NCBI GenBank assembly: GCA_903862805.1
Contig: CAIOZP010000316.1
Location: 1-6,847 of the forward strand
DNA length: 6,847 nucleotides
Direction: 5' to 3'
Source: an uncultured Fibrobacterota bacterium
Lineage (GTDB): Bacteria > Fibrobacterota > Chitinivibrionia > Chitinivibrionales > CAIOZP01
Part shown: positions 1 to 6,583 of the stretch, in pieces
Layout: each line of letters starts with the position of its first letter
Position numbering within the stretch: position 1 is the stretch's first letter
Notes under the pieces: model-generated
Seen by the model: only the letters and a program-made list of their open reading frames with translations
Databases searched by the model: none
Told to the model about the DNA's origin: nothing
Program-made: the position numbers and the translations under genes

Positions 1-77
1 CGTGAGCGTTCTGTCGAACATGGCCTGGTTTGAATGTTGTTCCTATTGACGGTTGAAAATTACCGGAAGTTTTCGAC

Positions 78-83
78 GGGAGG
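78..83 (+). promoter_or_regulatory. Ribosome binding site deciding the start of the PhzF-family gene
   Basis: GGGAGG lies 4 nt before the ATG at 88. The earlier in-frame ATG at 34 would add 18 residues, has no purine-rich site in front of it, and would put extra sequence before the typical PhzF N-terminus ([10 protein letters not shown]). The site therefore favours 88 as the start. Confidence 0.75.
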
Positions 84-87
84 TCAG

Positions 88-933
88 ATGAGACTTTTTC
101 AGGTGGATACTTTTACCGACGAACCATTCAAAGGCAATCCCGCAGGTGTTTGCTTACTCGACACCTCTTGCGATGCTGAATGGATGCAGAATATCGCTCG
201 TGAAATGAATGCTTCCGAAACAGCTTTTTTGCAAAAGCAAAATGGCGGTTACAATATACGCTGGTTCACACCGACCGTCGAGGTTTCATTGTGCGGACAT
301 GCCACATTGGCGAGCGCACATATCCTGTGGGAAACCGGCGATGAACCACCCGATGCTCCGATACGGTTTTCTACTCTGAGCGGAATTATTTCCGTGCGCA
401 AAAACGGCCGATTTATTGAAATGGATTTTCCTGTCAGGGCCGTTGAACAATCGCAGGAAAATCACAGCGTAAATGATGCTCTCGGATGCAGTCCCGTATT
501 TACTGGGAAGTACAAAACACCGGATGGCGATTTCTATCTCCTCGAACTGGAATCCTTCGCCATAGTAAAAACCCTTGCTCCCGATTTCGGCAAGCTCATG
601 AAAACCGATGCAGCGGCCGTCATGGTTACAAGCTTGATGGACGGTGGAGATTTGGATTTTGCATCCAGATTCTTCGCGCCATTCGCCGGCATTCCGGAAG
701 ATCCCGTGACCGGTTCTGCACATTGCTACCTCGCTCCTTACTGGGCCGCCAAATTGGGCAAACGTGATCTGACCGGATTTCAGGCGTCGGAAAGAACCGG
801 AATTGTCGGATGCCGCCTGACGGATGAATTTGTCGTGCTGAAAGGGAACGCCGTTACGATATTCCGTGCAGAAATTCTCTCTTGCATAAATCCCGCCAAA
901 CAACTATTTATAGCGCCAACAATAAAGAAATAA
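88..933 (+). CDS. PhzF family phenazine-biosynthesis-like isomerase/epimerase
   Basis: This is a 281-residue protein of the PhzF / diaminopimelate-epimerase-like fold, close to the family's usual length of 260-300. The fold is two similar alpha/beta halves with the active site between them. Seen in the sequence: the N-terminal [16 protein letters not shown] (6-21), the NASETAF block (41-47) whose Glu44 matches the general acid/base Glu of Phz[15 protein letters not shown] (65-78), and the second-half signature [19 protein letters not shown] (195-213). Both half-site motifs are intact, so the enzyme should be active as a proton-shuttling isomerase. Family members act on varied and mostly unknown small substrates, and nothing here suggests a phenazine cluster, so no substrate is assigned. 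It is probably cytoplasmic. The stop lies 14 nt before guaB, which suggests co-transcription. No convincing promoter is visible in the 87 nt before the start. Confidence 0.93.
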   Translation: MRLFQVDTFTDEPFKGNPAGVCLLDTSCDAEWMQNIAREMNASETAFLQKQNGGYNIRWFTPTVEVSLCGHATLASAHILWETGDEPPDAPIRFSTLSGIISVRKNGRFIEMDFPVRAVEQSQENHSVNDALGCSPVFTGKYKTPDGDFYLLELESFAIVKTLAPDFGKLMKTDAAAVMVTSLMDGGDLDFASRFFAPFAGIPEDPVTGSAHCYLAPYWAAKLGKRDLTGFQASERTGIVGCRLTDEFVVLKGNAVTIFRAEILSCINPAKQLFIAPTIKK

Positions 934-947
934 AAGCGGAGCTGATC

Positions 948-2459
948 ATGGCTAAAATTCTACCCGATGTTTCAAGAACTTTTTCCGAATACCTGCTTGT
1001 CCCGCGCCTGACAAAGCGCGACCATACAGTTTCGAATGTTTCGCTGGCGACGCCGGTTTCGCGGTTCAAAAAGGGTGATACTCCGAAGCTTTCGATGAAC
1101 ATTCCGTTTGTGGCGGCGAGCATGCAGTCGGTGTCGGGATCAAACATGGCGATCTCGCTTTCGCGCAAAGGCGGACTGGCATTCATCTTCTGCAGCCAGA
1201 CCATCGAAAATCAGGCGGCCATGGTCGCACGTGTCAAGAATTACAAGGCCGGTTTTGTTGTGAGCGATTCCAATGTGCGACCCGAGGCGCCGCTTCGTGA
1301 TGTACTCAATCGCACAAAGGCGACCGGACATTCGACCATTGCGGTGACTCACGACGGAACTCCGCACGGGAAGTTCCTTGGGATCATTACGAATAAAGAC
1401 TATTGGGAATTCGAGGATGATCTCGATATGCCGGTCTCCGATTACATGACGCCGGTTGAGCGCGTGATATTCGGAAAGAGCGGGATAAATCTTCACGAAG
1501 CAAATATCCTCCTTCATAAGAACAAAAAAGAATGTCTGCCTGTACTTGACGCAGCGGGAAATCTTGAGTCGCTTGTTTTCAAGAAGGACTATGTCGATCA
1601 CCACAACAATCCCGACGAACTTCTTGACGAGGACAAACGTCTTGTCGTTGCCGCCGGTGTGAACACGCACGACTACAAGGAACGTGTTCCGGCGCTTGTC
1701 GAGGCGGGTGTCGATGTTCTTTCGTTCGATTCCTCGGATGGCTTTTCGGAATTCCAGAAGGAAGCTTCGCTCTGGGTGCGTGAGCGCTACGGCAACAAGG
1801 TCGGGATAGGCGGAGGAAAGATCGTATCGGCAGAAGGTTTCCGGGATCTCGCCGAAGAAGCTCAGCTCGACTTCGTGAAGGTCGGCATCGGCGGCGGATC
1901 GATTTGCATCACCCGCACGCAAAAAGGCATCGGACGTGGTCAGGCAAGCGCGCTTCTCGACGTTGTCGAAGCTCGTAACAAATACTTTGAAGAAACCGGC
2001 ATCTACGTTCCGATCTGTTCCGATGGCGGACTTGCCAACGACACACAGATCATCGTGGCGCTTGCAATGGGCGCCGACTTCGTGATGATGGGCCGCTACT
2101 TCGCAATGTGCGATGAGAGCCCGACTCCCAAGGTTTCGATGAACGGCCGCATGTACAAACCATACTGGGGCGAAGGCAGCAACCGCGCCCGCAACTGGCA
2201 GAGATATTCCGACAACGCATCGGACAGTCATCTCAAATTTGAAGAAGGCGTCGATGCATACGTGCCGGTGGTGGGTTCCCTCAACGACGTACTCGGCGTG
2301 ACGCTTGCGAAATTGCGCTCGACAATGTGCAACTGCGGATCGATCACTTTGCGCGATTTCGCCGAGAGTGCTTTGCTCACCCGCATATCCGAGCAATCGT
2401 TTGTAGAAGGCGGAACCGGCAACGTCACCGTCCTTGACAACAAGAACTCCGGAGAATAG
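948..2459 (+). CDS. guaB: Inosine-5'-monophosphate dehydrogenase (IMPDH), [11 protein letters not shown] type
   Basis: IMPDH oxidises IMP to XMP with NAD+, the committed step to GMP, in the cytoplasm as a tetramer. The protein has 503 residues. The start at 948 has GGAG (938-941) 6 nt upstream and gives the usual short N-terminus. The barrel is split by a CBS pair at about residues 110-215 ([35 protein letters not shown]). Catalytic parts are visible: DSSDG (261-265), the Cys loop [11 protein letters not shown] with Cys320, SDGG (358-361), the phosphate-binding MGRYFA (381-386), and a flap ending in Arg419-Tyr420, the likely general-base pair. The loop reads GGG-SIC-IT instead of the common GPG-SIC-TT, and the flap region reads [12 protein letters not shown], so this is the divergent ~500-residue subfamily rather than the E. 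coli-like one. CNC at 461-463 near the C-terminal end is also typical of that group as I recall it. No frameshift or missing catalytic residue is seen. It is probably co-transcribed with the PhzF-family gene. Confidence 0.96.
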   Translation: MAKILPDVSRTFSEYLLVPRLTKRDHTVSNVSLATPVSRFKKGDTPKLSMNIPFVAASMQSVSGSNMAISLSRKGGLAFIFCSQTIENQAAMVARVKNYKAGFVVSDSNVRPEAPLRDVLNRTKATGHSTIAVTHDGTPHGKFLGIITNKDYWEFEDDLDMPVSDYMTPVERVIFGKSGINLHEANILLHKNKKECLPVLDAAGNLESLVFKKDYVDHHNNPDELLDEDKRLVVAAGVNTHDYKERVPALVEAGVDVLSFDSSDGFSEFQKEASLWVRERYGNKVGIGGGKIVSAEGFRDLAEEAQLDFVKVGIGGGSICITRTQKGIGRGQASALLDVVEARNKYFEETGIYVPICSDGGLANDTQIIVALAMGADFVMMGRYFAMCDESPTPKVSMNGRMYKPYWGEGSNRARNWQRYSDNASDSHLKFEEGVDAYVPVVGSLNDVLGVTLAKLRSTMCNCGSITLRDFAESALLTRISEQSFVEGGTGNVTVLDNKNSGE

Positions 2460-2537
2460 TATTTTCCGATTTGTGTGAACGATCTTTTCAGGATCGCATC
2501 ACCGTCATAAAAAAGTCCCAATGTGGAAGGGGTTTGA

Positions 2538-3206
2538 ATGAATATCATCGGCAGGATTCTGACTATCGGAATATGCGCGGCCTTCGCGGCTGACGCGCAG
2601 GAAATCTGGCTGACCAAGCAGTACAGCTCTGTGATCAATGTTGACAGTATTCTTACCTTTCCCCACGACCAGACACTCTCGCTTGTCAAGCAAGGCGAGG
2701 AACACGGATCGGCATATTACTACTGCGTTGCCACCAAGGATCTTGCTTATCCTATGAGTTCGATCGAAGCGGTTGTTCAGGAACTTTCGGGTTATCGTGA
2801 CCGTTTCCACTATTGCACGCAGTCGCGCGGAATCCGTCCGGAAGATCGCAGCTACTTCTTTGAAATCGGAACACTCATGGCGCGTTCATGGTTCGTCGGA
2901 AATTACAGAACCGATAAGCCAGACACACTCACGACACGCGTGGCGCTTGTCCAGAACCACGACGCCGAACTAAACAACAAATGGAAACGCGAAAAACGCG
3001 GTCTGATCAATGTCGGTTATAAAGATTTCCAGATCGCATGGATCATCCGCCGCATAGACGAGAAGCACACACGGGTGGCACTTGTCGCGTATGTCAAGCC
3101 AGACATCCACATCGCCGAGAATCTTTTTGCCCACGTTTCGGGCAAGGTTTATCCGGCATTTTTAGCTGACCTGGAGTCGGCGCTATCGGGGAAGACAAGC
3201 AACTGA
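2538..3206 (+). CDS. Exported protein of unknown function, possibly START/SRPBCC-like
   Basis: I do not recognise this 222-residue protein by family. A signal peptide is visible: a short basic start (MNIIGR), a hydrophobic stretch (ILTIGICAAFAA) and a likely cleavage after ADA-20, giving a mature protein of about 200 residues in the periplasm or outside the cell. There is no lipobox and no further membrane segment. The mature part has a helix-like segment (SSIEAVVQELSGYRDRF, 74-90), then alternating beta-like stretches (YFFEIGTLMARSWFVGNY, DFQIAWIIRRI, TRVALVAYVKPDI), then a C-terminal amphipathic helix (YPAFLADLESAL). This order resembles START/SRPBCC lipid-binding folds such as polyketide-cyclase-like proteins; that is inference from the pattern only. 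GGAAGGGG (2525-2532) lies 5 nt before the ATG. It sits 78 nt after guaB and just before a strong terminator, so it is either the last gene of the guaB transcript or its own unit. Confidence 0.85.
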   Translation: MNIIGRILTIGICAAFAADAQEIWLTKQYSSVINVDSILTFPHDQTLSLVKQGEEHGSAYYYCVATKDLAYPMSSIEAVVQELSGYRDRFHYCTQSRGIRPEDRSYFFEIGTLMARSWFVGNYRTDKPDTLTTRVALVQNHDAELNNKWKREKRGLINVGYKDFQIAWIIRRIDEKHTRVALVAYVKPDIHIAENLFAHVSGKVYPAFLADLESALSGKTSN

Positions 3207-3232
3207 CCAATACCGCTACCGGTACAAGAACT

Positions 3233-3263
3233 AAAAAGCCCGCATTCTCATGCGGGCTTTTTT
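3233..3263. terminator. Strong intrinsic terminator, likely bidirectional
   Basis: A perfect 13-bp stem (3233-3245 with 3250-3262), with a TCTC loop and the core GCCCGCAT/ATGCGGGC, ends in a run of six T. The 5' arm begins with five A, so the reverse strand also ends in a U-run. It closes the guaB/exported-protein side 27 nt after the stop at 3206. It can also stop minus-strand transcripts coming through the acetyltransferase gene and the antisense of the tRNA. Confidence 0.93.
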
Positions 3264-3284
3264 CATGTCTGCGCTTAAAAATCC

Positions 3285-3313
3285 TTGAACGTAATTTCCG
3301 CAAAAAGTATCTT
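3285..3313 (+). promoter_or_regulatory. Putative sigma70-type promoter of the tRNA-Lys gene
   Basis: TTGAAC (3285-3290), 17 nt, then TATCTT (3308-3313), placed 19 nt before the mature tRNA 5' end. The stretch just after the -10 box (TCGAGCGC, 3314-3321) is GC-rich, as in the discriminator of stringently controlled stable-RNA promoters. Each box matches consensus at 4 of 6 bases. Position and spacing carry most of the weight. Confidence 0.6.
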
Positions 3314-3332
3314 TCGAGCGCTTCTTTGAAAT

Positions 3333-3404
3333 GGGCCAGTAACTCAATGGTAGAGTAGCGCTCTTTTAAGGCGTTAGTTGCAGGTTCGAGTCCCGCCTGG
3401 CTCA
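3333..3404 (+). tRNA. tRNA-Lys (anticodon UUU)
   Basis: A full cloverleaf of 72 nt can be folded by hand. The acceptor stem is 3333-3339 with 3397-3403 (one G-U at the second pair). The D-arm is ACTC/GAGT (3342-3345, 3353-3356) with GG in the loop. The anticodon loop is CTTTTAA (3363-3369), with anticodon TTT at 3365-3367 preceded by T33. The variable loop is TAGTT. The T-loop is TTCGAGT (3385-3391), and the discriminator is A3404, as expected for Lys. CCA is not encoded. Oddities: the T-stem pairs GCAGG with CCCGC and so has an A-C mismatch in its middle, and the anticodon stem is closed by U-G at one end and G-U at the other. All universally conserved positions checked are present, so a working tRNA is likely. 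No terminator is seen in the 23 nt before the convergent gene end. Confidence 0.93.
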
Positions 3405-3427
3405 TTCAAATTTTCACGGGATTCCAC

Positions 3428-4339
3428 TCAATCCCTATTCATGGCTTTCTGCTCGCTGCCTCTGTAAACCACCGACCCCGGTGCCACGCTTGATGTGATC
3501 CATGTGTTTCCACCGATAATAGATCCTTTGCCTATTACCGTGTCGCCGCCGAGTATTGTGGCGTTGGCATATATGATCACGTCGTCTTCTATGTCGGGAT
3601 GACGCTTCTGCCCGACTGTTGGTCGTCCCTGTCTGTCGAAGGGAGACAATGCGCCGAGCGTCACGCCCTGATAGATCTTGACGTTACTCCCGATAGTGAC
3701 CGTTTCACCGATGACAACACCGGTTCCGTGGTCAATGAAAAAGCCTGCGCCGATTGTCGCACCCGGATGAATGTCGATGCCGGTATTGCTGTGCGCACGC
3801 TCGCTCATGATCCGCGGCACGATCGGCAGCTTCTGCTTCCAGAGCTGATGCGCAACACGGTGCGTGGCAACCGCCTCGACATAAGGATACGAAAGCAAAA
3901 TTTCTTCGTGCGAACCCGCGGCAGGATCTCCGGCGAGCGCTGCCCGAATGTCCGAAAGCAGGGTCTTGCGGATCTCCGGCAGTTCCGACAGGAAGTTTCG
4001 CACGATCTCGTCTGCATGACGGTCGCAGTCACATTCCTCGCAGCGCTGGGTCTGGCAGTGGAACTCAAGCGTGTCTCGCGTGAGCCTGCGAAGCCTGAAC
4101 GCAATGTGCCGGAGTATATCGCCGAGGAAGAAATTCATTTCCGCTTTGGAAACACGTTCGCGATTGAATGCGTTCGGAAAGAGCGCCGCGAGGACATCGT
4201 CGAGTACAGCGCAGATCTCATTGCGCCCGGCGAGATTGAGCGAACGCTCGTCGATCACTTTCTCTTCGTCGAAAATGCTGCTTTCGATCGCATCGACAAT
4301 CTTTGGAAGATCGTCGTTAATCCAGTCATTGATATTCAT
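3428..4339 (-). CDS. cysE: Serine O-acetyltransferase, EpsC-type (CysE family)
   Basis: The enzyme transfers acetyl from acetyl-CoA to L-serine, giving O-acetylserine for cysteine synthesis, in the cytoplasm. The protein has 303 residues, longer than classical short CysE and matching the extended EpsC-type form. The N-terminal ~120 residues are helical. A serine-acetyltransferase helical segment follows (FLSELPEIRKTLLSDIRAAL, 116-135; GDPAAGS, 137-143), and then a left-handed beta-helix of hexapeptide repeats from about 186. Active-site residues are visible: Asp203-His204 in FIDHGTGVVIGET, corresponding to the catalytic Asp-His region of CysE, and His247 in KRHPDIED. IPRIMSERAH and TGIDIHPGA are typical of the family. 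A cluster of Cys and His lies at 94-108 (HCQTQRCEECDCDRH), before the enzyme core. The ATG has AGGAA 4-5 nt upstream. The gene has its own candidate promoter, and its 3' end faces the tRNA-Lys gene 23 nt away. No other cysteine gene is in the window. Confidence 0.95.
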   Translation of the reverse strand: MNINDWINDDLPKIVDAIESSIFDEEKVIDERSLNLAGRNEICAVLDDVLAALFPNAFNRERVSKAEMNFFLGDILRHIAFRLRRLTRDTLEFHCQTQRCEECDCDRHADEIVRNFLSELPEIRKTLLSDIRAALAGDPAAGSHEEILLSYPYVEAVATHRVAHQLWKQKLPIVPRIMSERAHSNTGIDIHPGATIGAGFFIDHGTGVVIGETVTIGSNVKIYQGVTLGALSPFDRQGRPTVGQKRHPDIEDDVIIYANATILGGDTVIGKGSIIGGNTWITSSVAPGSVVYRGSEQKAMNRD

Positions 4340-4411
4340 GATTTCCTGTCTCCGAGGTTGGCTCCGGATGCTCGCATAAGTCCAGCGACACTGCCGATCC
4401 GTAAGCAGGAA

Positions 4412-4439
4412 AGTATATCAGTTCATGAAGACACGACAA
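4412..4439 (-). promoter_or_regulatory. Putative promoter of the serine acetyltransferase gene
   Basis: Reading the minus strand, TTGTCG (4439-4434), a 16-nt spacer, then TATACT (4417-4412). The -10 box matches consensus at 5 of 6 bases and the -35 at 4 of 6. Transcription would start near 4405, leaving a leader of about 65 nt with no riboswitch or T-box that I can recognise. It lies within the 111-nt gap after the HDOD gene, where I see no terminator, so read-through from the signalling operon is also possible. Confidence 0.5.
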
Positions 4440-4450
4440 GAAAAGCGGTG

Positions 4451-5623
4451 TCAGTCGTGGCAGGCGGTTTCGATAAGATTTGACACATCAACCTCGGAAA
4501 TGCCGAGGGTCGCAAGTGCGCCGGGAGAAATCTCTGATTTCATTTTGTCAATCACACGCCAGGCATGGGCGTCGGCAATATGAAGAATAGCCATGACGTT
4601 CTGCGGAATAAGTCCGGCGCTGTCGGGCGAGAAGCGGTTGAGAACGGCCTCGGAAAATTGGGCGGGCATCTGCCACCAGTCGAGAACGACCGCTCCGGCG
4701 ACCGGATTCCCCACGCCGAAATTTTTTTCTTCGATCTGGACAAGGTGTTTTGTATCGACAATGCTGTCGCCGGTGACATAGTCGGAATAGACATTGCCTG
4801 CCACGTTGAGAAGCATAAGCCGGCCCATGTCGAGGAAGAGCCCGGCGGTAGCATGCGCCGGCGAAACCGATTTCCCGAACATGACACGATGAAGACCGGC
4901 TGTCGTGGCGCAGACGCATTCGGCATGGTCTGAAATTTTTCTGATCGCGACGGCAACGGATTTGTTGGAGCCACTGCTGAACAGCTCGGCGGCAAGAACG
5001 ATGTTCTTCACGATGTCGAGTCCAAGGTAAACTATCGCGCCAAGCACTGTTCCGATTTCCGCGCCGTAGAGCGAGCGGTTTGCAAGCGAAAGCACACGCG
5101 CTGCGACATCGGGTTGTTCGGCCATCATAGATGCGATTTCCGACGCGGGCCGGTCATTGGCGATAGCCGCCGATATGCGTCGATATAGATCGGGCATTAC
5201 AGTAGATGAACGAAATCCGGAAAGAGTGGCGGTCAGTTTCTTGTCGCGGATTTTTGAATAGACGGCCAGCAGTCTCTTTGCAACAGCGACAAGTTCTGCG
5301 GGGATCCAGGGCTTGAGCAGACAAAGCTCGGCAGTTCCGGATGCGGCGATCTTTGCCAGATGATTTCTGTCGTTGATTGCCGATAGAACCACACGCACCG
5401 TATCGGGGAATTTTTCGCGTATGTCAATCAGGAACGCCATGCCGCCCGGTTCGGTTAGCACGTCGGCAAACAGGATGTCAATACGTCGGCTGGCAAGTAT
5501 CGCCATTGCCTCATGTGTTGACGATGCAAGGAAGGTAGTGCAGCCGGAGGTTTCAAATGTCCGTTCGAAGGAACGTAGCACCGCCGGATCGCGGTCAATC
5601 ATGAGTATGTGCCTGGAATTCAA
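4451..5623 (-). CDS. Response regulator with receiver domain and HDOD output domain
   Basis: A 390-residue cytoplasmic signalling protein. Residues 1-120 form a CheY-like receiver with its key positions present: acidic Asp10 and Asp12 (MIDRD), phospho-acceptor Asp54 (LFADVL), Ser81 (VVLSA) and Lys104 (LLKPW). Residues ~140-345 form an HDOD domain, shown by RVLSLANRSLYG (176-187), GAIVYLGLDIVKNI (195-208), GLFLDMGRLML (261-271) and EEKNFGVGNPVAGAVVLDWW (298-317). HDOD domains resemble HD phosphohydrolases but lack the metal-binding His-Asp pair; here FLDMG stands where an active HD protein has HDxG, so a binding or regulatory role is expected rather than catalysis. The start is TTG: its TTGA overlaps the TGA stop of the kinase-like gene, with GGAAAGG (5639-5633) 9 nt upstream. 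Starting at the next ATG (residue 8) would remove the first receiver strand. The regulated process is unknown; family members are linked to motility, cell cycle and stress signalling. Confidence 0.92.
   Translation of the reverse strand: MNSRHILMIDRDPAVLRSFERTFETSGCTTFLASSTHEAMAILASRRIDILFADVLTEPGGMAFLIDIREKFPDTVRVVLSAINDRNHLAKIAASGTAELCLLKPWIPAELVAVAKRLLAVYSKIRDKKLTATLSGFRSSTVMPDLYRRISAAIANDRPASEIASMMAEQPDVAARVLSLANRSLYGAEIGTVLGAIVYLGLDIVKNIVLAAELFSSGSNKSVAVAIRKISDHAECVCATTAGLHRVMFGKSVSPAHATAGLFLDMGRLMLLNVAGNVYSDYVTGDSIVDTKHLVQIEEKNFGVGNPVAGAVVLDWWQMPAQFSEAVLNRFSPDSAGLIPQNVMAILHIADAHAWRVIDKMKSEISPGALATLGISEVDVSNLIETACHD
5620..5623 (-). promoter_or_regulatory. TTGA stop/start overlap coupling kinase-like and HDOD genes
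   Basis: On the minus strand the four bases TTGA hold the TTG start of the receiver-HDOD gene and the TGA stop of the kinase-like gene. The purine-rich GGAAAGG needed for the second start lies inside the end of the first gene. This arrangement usually means translational coupling, with re-initiation by the same ribosomes and a fixed protein ratio. Confidence 0.75.
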
Positions 5624-6501
5624 TTGGCCGTACCTTTCCCGGAGATCCTGATTGTTATTGTGAAGCGTCCGCTTTCGTTGGCGGCGTTGAGTTGCCCGCC
5701 GTGGATCCTTGCAATAATATCGTGGGCAAGAACGATTCCCGATCCGAAATATCTGCCACTTCCCGGCCGCAGACGCAGGAATGGTTCCGTGCAGATGCGC
5801 TTGAGCACATCGGCTGCAACAAGTGGCCCGCTGTCGCGGATGCGTAGATCGACAAAGCCTGGCTTTCCAATGAGGTCGATTTCAATACGGCCGCAGGTTC
5901 CTTTTTCGAGGCTGCAAAGTGTGTCGGACATTGCCATTAGTATTGTGACAAGGGCCTGAACAATAAGCGACGGCCCGCACTCGACTGTAAGGCTGCCGGA
6001 TGATTCGACACTTACTTCTATGGATCCTGGGAATGATTTTTCGATAATGCTTATGGCACTGCGTACAAGCGAGCCGATGTCTGAAGGAACAAATTCCGAG
6101 GGCTTTTCGTCGTGGGAGAATGCGCGCATCGATCTGATTAGTCCGACCAGATCTTCTGCTTCGCGGACGATGTCGGTGGCGGCCAGTCCTGAGTTGTCAA
6201 TCGCCGACTGGATACGCAACTGTCGCTCGCGGCGCTGGATCATTGGCAGAGGAATTCCCTTGCGGTACATTCGCAAAATGTCGGTCAGGGCACCGATATT
6301 TCCAGAAAGCATTTCGGCACTGCCCAGAATCACCGAAAGAGCATTACCGAGTTCCTGCGCGGCACCAAAAGAAAGCCCGCTCATCATATAGAGCCGTTCT
6401 GCGCGGAAGAATTCGAGCCGTTCGTGATTCAGTCGGTCTATTTCTTTCTTGAGGCTTGCAAGAGTGTCAGATGAAGGCTTTTCGGAATCGGATTTGTTCA
6501 T
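5620..6501 (-). CDS. Degenerate histidine-kinase-like protein without the phospho-accepting His
   Basis: A 293-residue soluble protein with no membrane segment. A charged start and short coiled coil (about 10-40, SLKKEIDRLNHERLEFFRAE) lead into a dimerisation helix pair and a GHKL ATPase-like domain (about 140-290). The region that normally reads AHELNNPL reads AQELGNAL (48-55): residue 49 is Gln, encoded by CAG, so the phospho-acceptor His is absent. The N-box reads QALVTILMAM (182-191), with Thr186 and Ala190 where Asn is expected. The G1 box keeps Asp223-x-Gly225 (RDSGPLV) but lacks the second Gly. The G2 glycines (GSGRYFGSG) and HGG (267-269) remain. The reading frame is intact, so this is a pseudokinase rather than a pseudogene. 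The ATG at 6501 is chosen because the candidate promoter would start transcription near 6548, after the alternative TTG at 6552; its Shine-Dalgarno (GGACC) is weak. It is first in an operon with the receiver-HDOD gene. Confidence 0.85.
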   Translation of the reverse strand: MNKSDSEKPSSDTLASLKKEIDRLNHERLEFFRAERLYMMSGLSFGAAQELGNALSVILGSAEMLSGNIGALTDILRMYRKGIPLPMIQRRERQLRIQSAIDNSGLAATDIVREAEDLVGLIRSMRAFSHDEKPSEFVPSDIGSLVRSAISIIEKSFPGSIEVSVESSGSLTVECGPSLIVQALVTILMAMSDTLCSLEKGTCGRIEIDLIGKPGFVDLRIRDSGPLVAADVLKRICTEPFLRLRPGSGRYFGSGIVLAHDIIARIHGGQLNAANESGRFTITIRISGKGTAN

Positions 6502-6554
6502 TCTACTGGTCCATGCTGTTTCATCGTTGTTCCGCTTTGAAGCGAAGAGCAACC

Positions 6555-6583
6555 ATAGTAGGTTCAGGTGTCGGCTTTTTCAA
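6555..6583 (-). promoter_or_regulatory. Putative promoter of the kinase-like/HDOD operon
   Basis: On the minus strand, TTGAAA (6583-6578), a 17-nt spacer, then TACTAT (6560-6555). The -35 matches consensus at 5 of 6 bases and the -10 at 4 of 6. Transcription would start near 6548, about 47 nt before the chosen ATG. It lies in the 199-nt divergent gap shared with the YchJ-family gene, for which I find no convincing promoter. Confidence 0.5.

Noticed and set aside
1..33. Ten codons ending in TGA at 31-33 that could be the tail of an upstream plus-strand gene (RERSVEHGLV)
   Set aside because: Too short to support; other frames are equally possible, and nothing identifies it.
1140..2396. Long minus-strand open frame (418 codons) opposite guaB
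   Set aside because: It is a shadow of the codon pattern of guaB, its translation is rich in His, Arg and Val with no recognisable domain, and guaB itself is intact with catalytic motifs.
2480..2496. Hairpin CGATC/GATCG after guaB
   Set aside because: Only five pairs with a 7-nt loop and no T-run after it, so it is not a convincing terminator.
3094..3405. Minus-strand open frame of 103 codons starting with SQAGLEPATNALKE
   Set aside because: Its start is the antisense of the tRNA-Lys gene, and this kind of peptide is a well-known false translation of tRNA genes. The rest crosses the terminator and the 3' end of the exported-protein gene.
3599..4483. Plus-strand open frame (294 codons) opposite the serine acetyltransferase
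   Set aside because: It lies fully antisense to a well-supported enzyme gene plus its promoter gap, and its translation shows no domain.
6502..6552. Longer start (TTG at 6552) for the kinase-like gene
   Set aside because: There is no Shine-Dalgarno before it, and the candidate promoter would start transcription near 6548, after the TTG. The added 17 residues show no structure.
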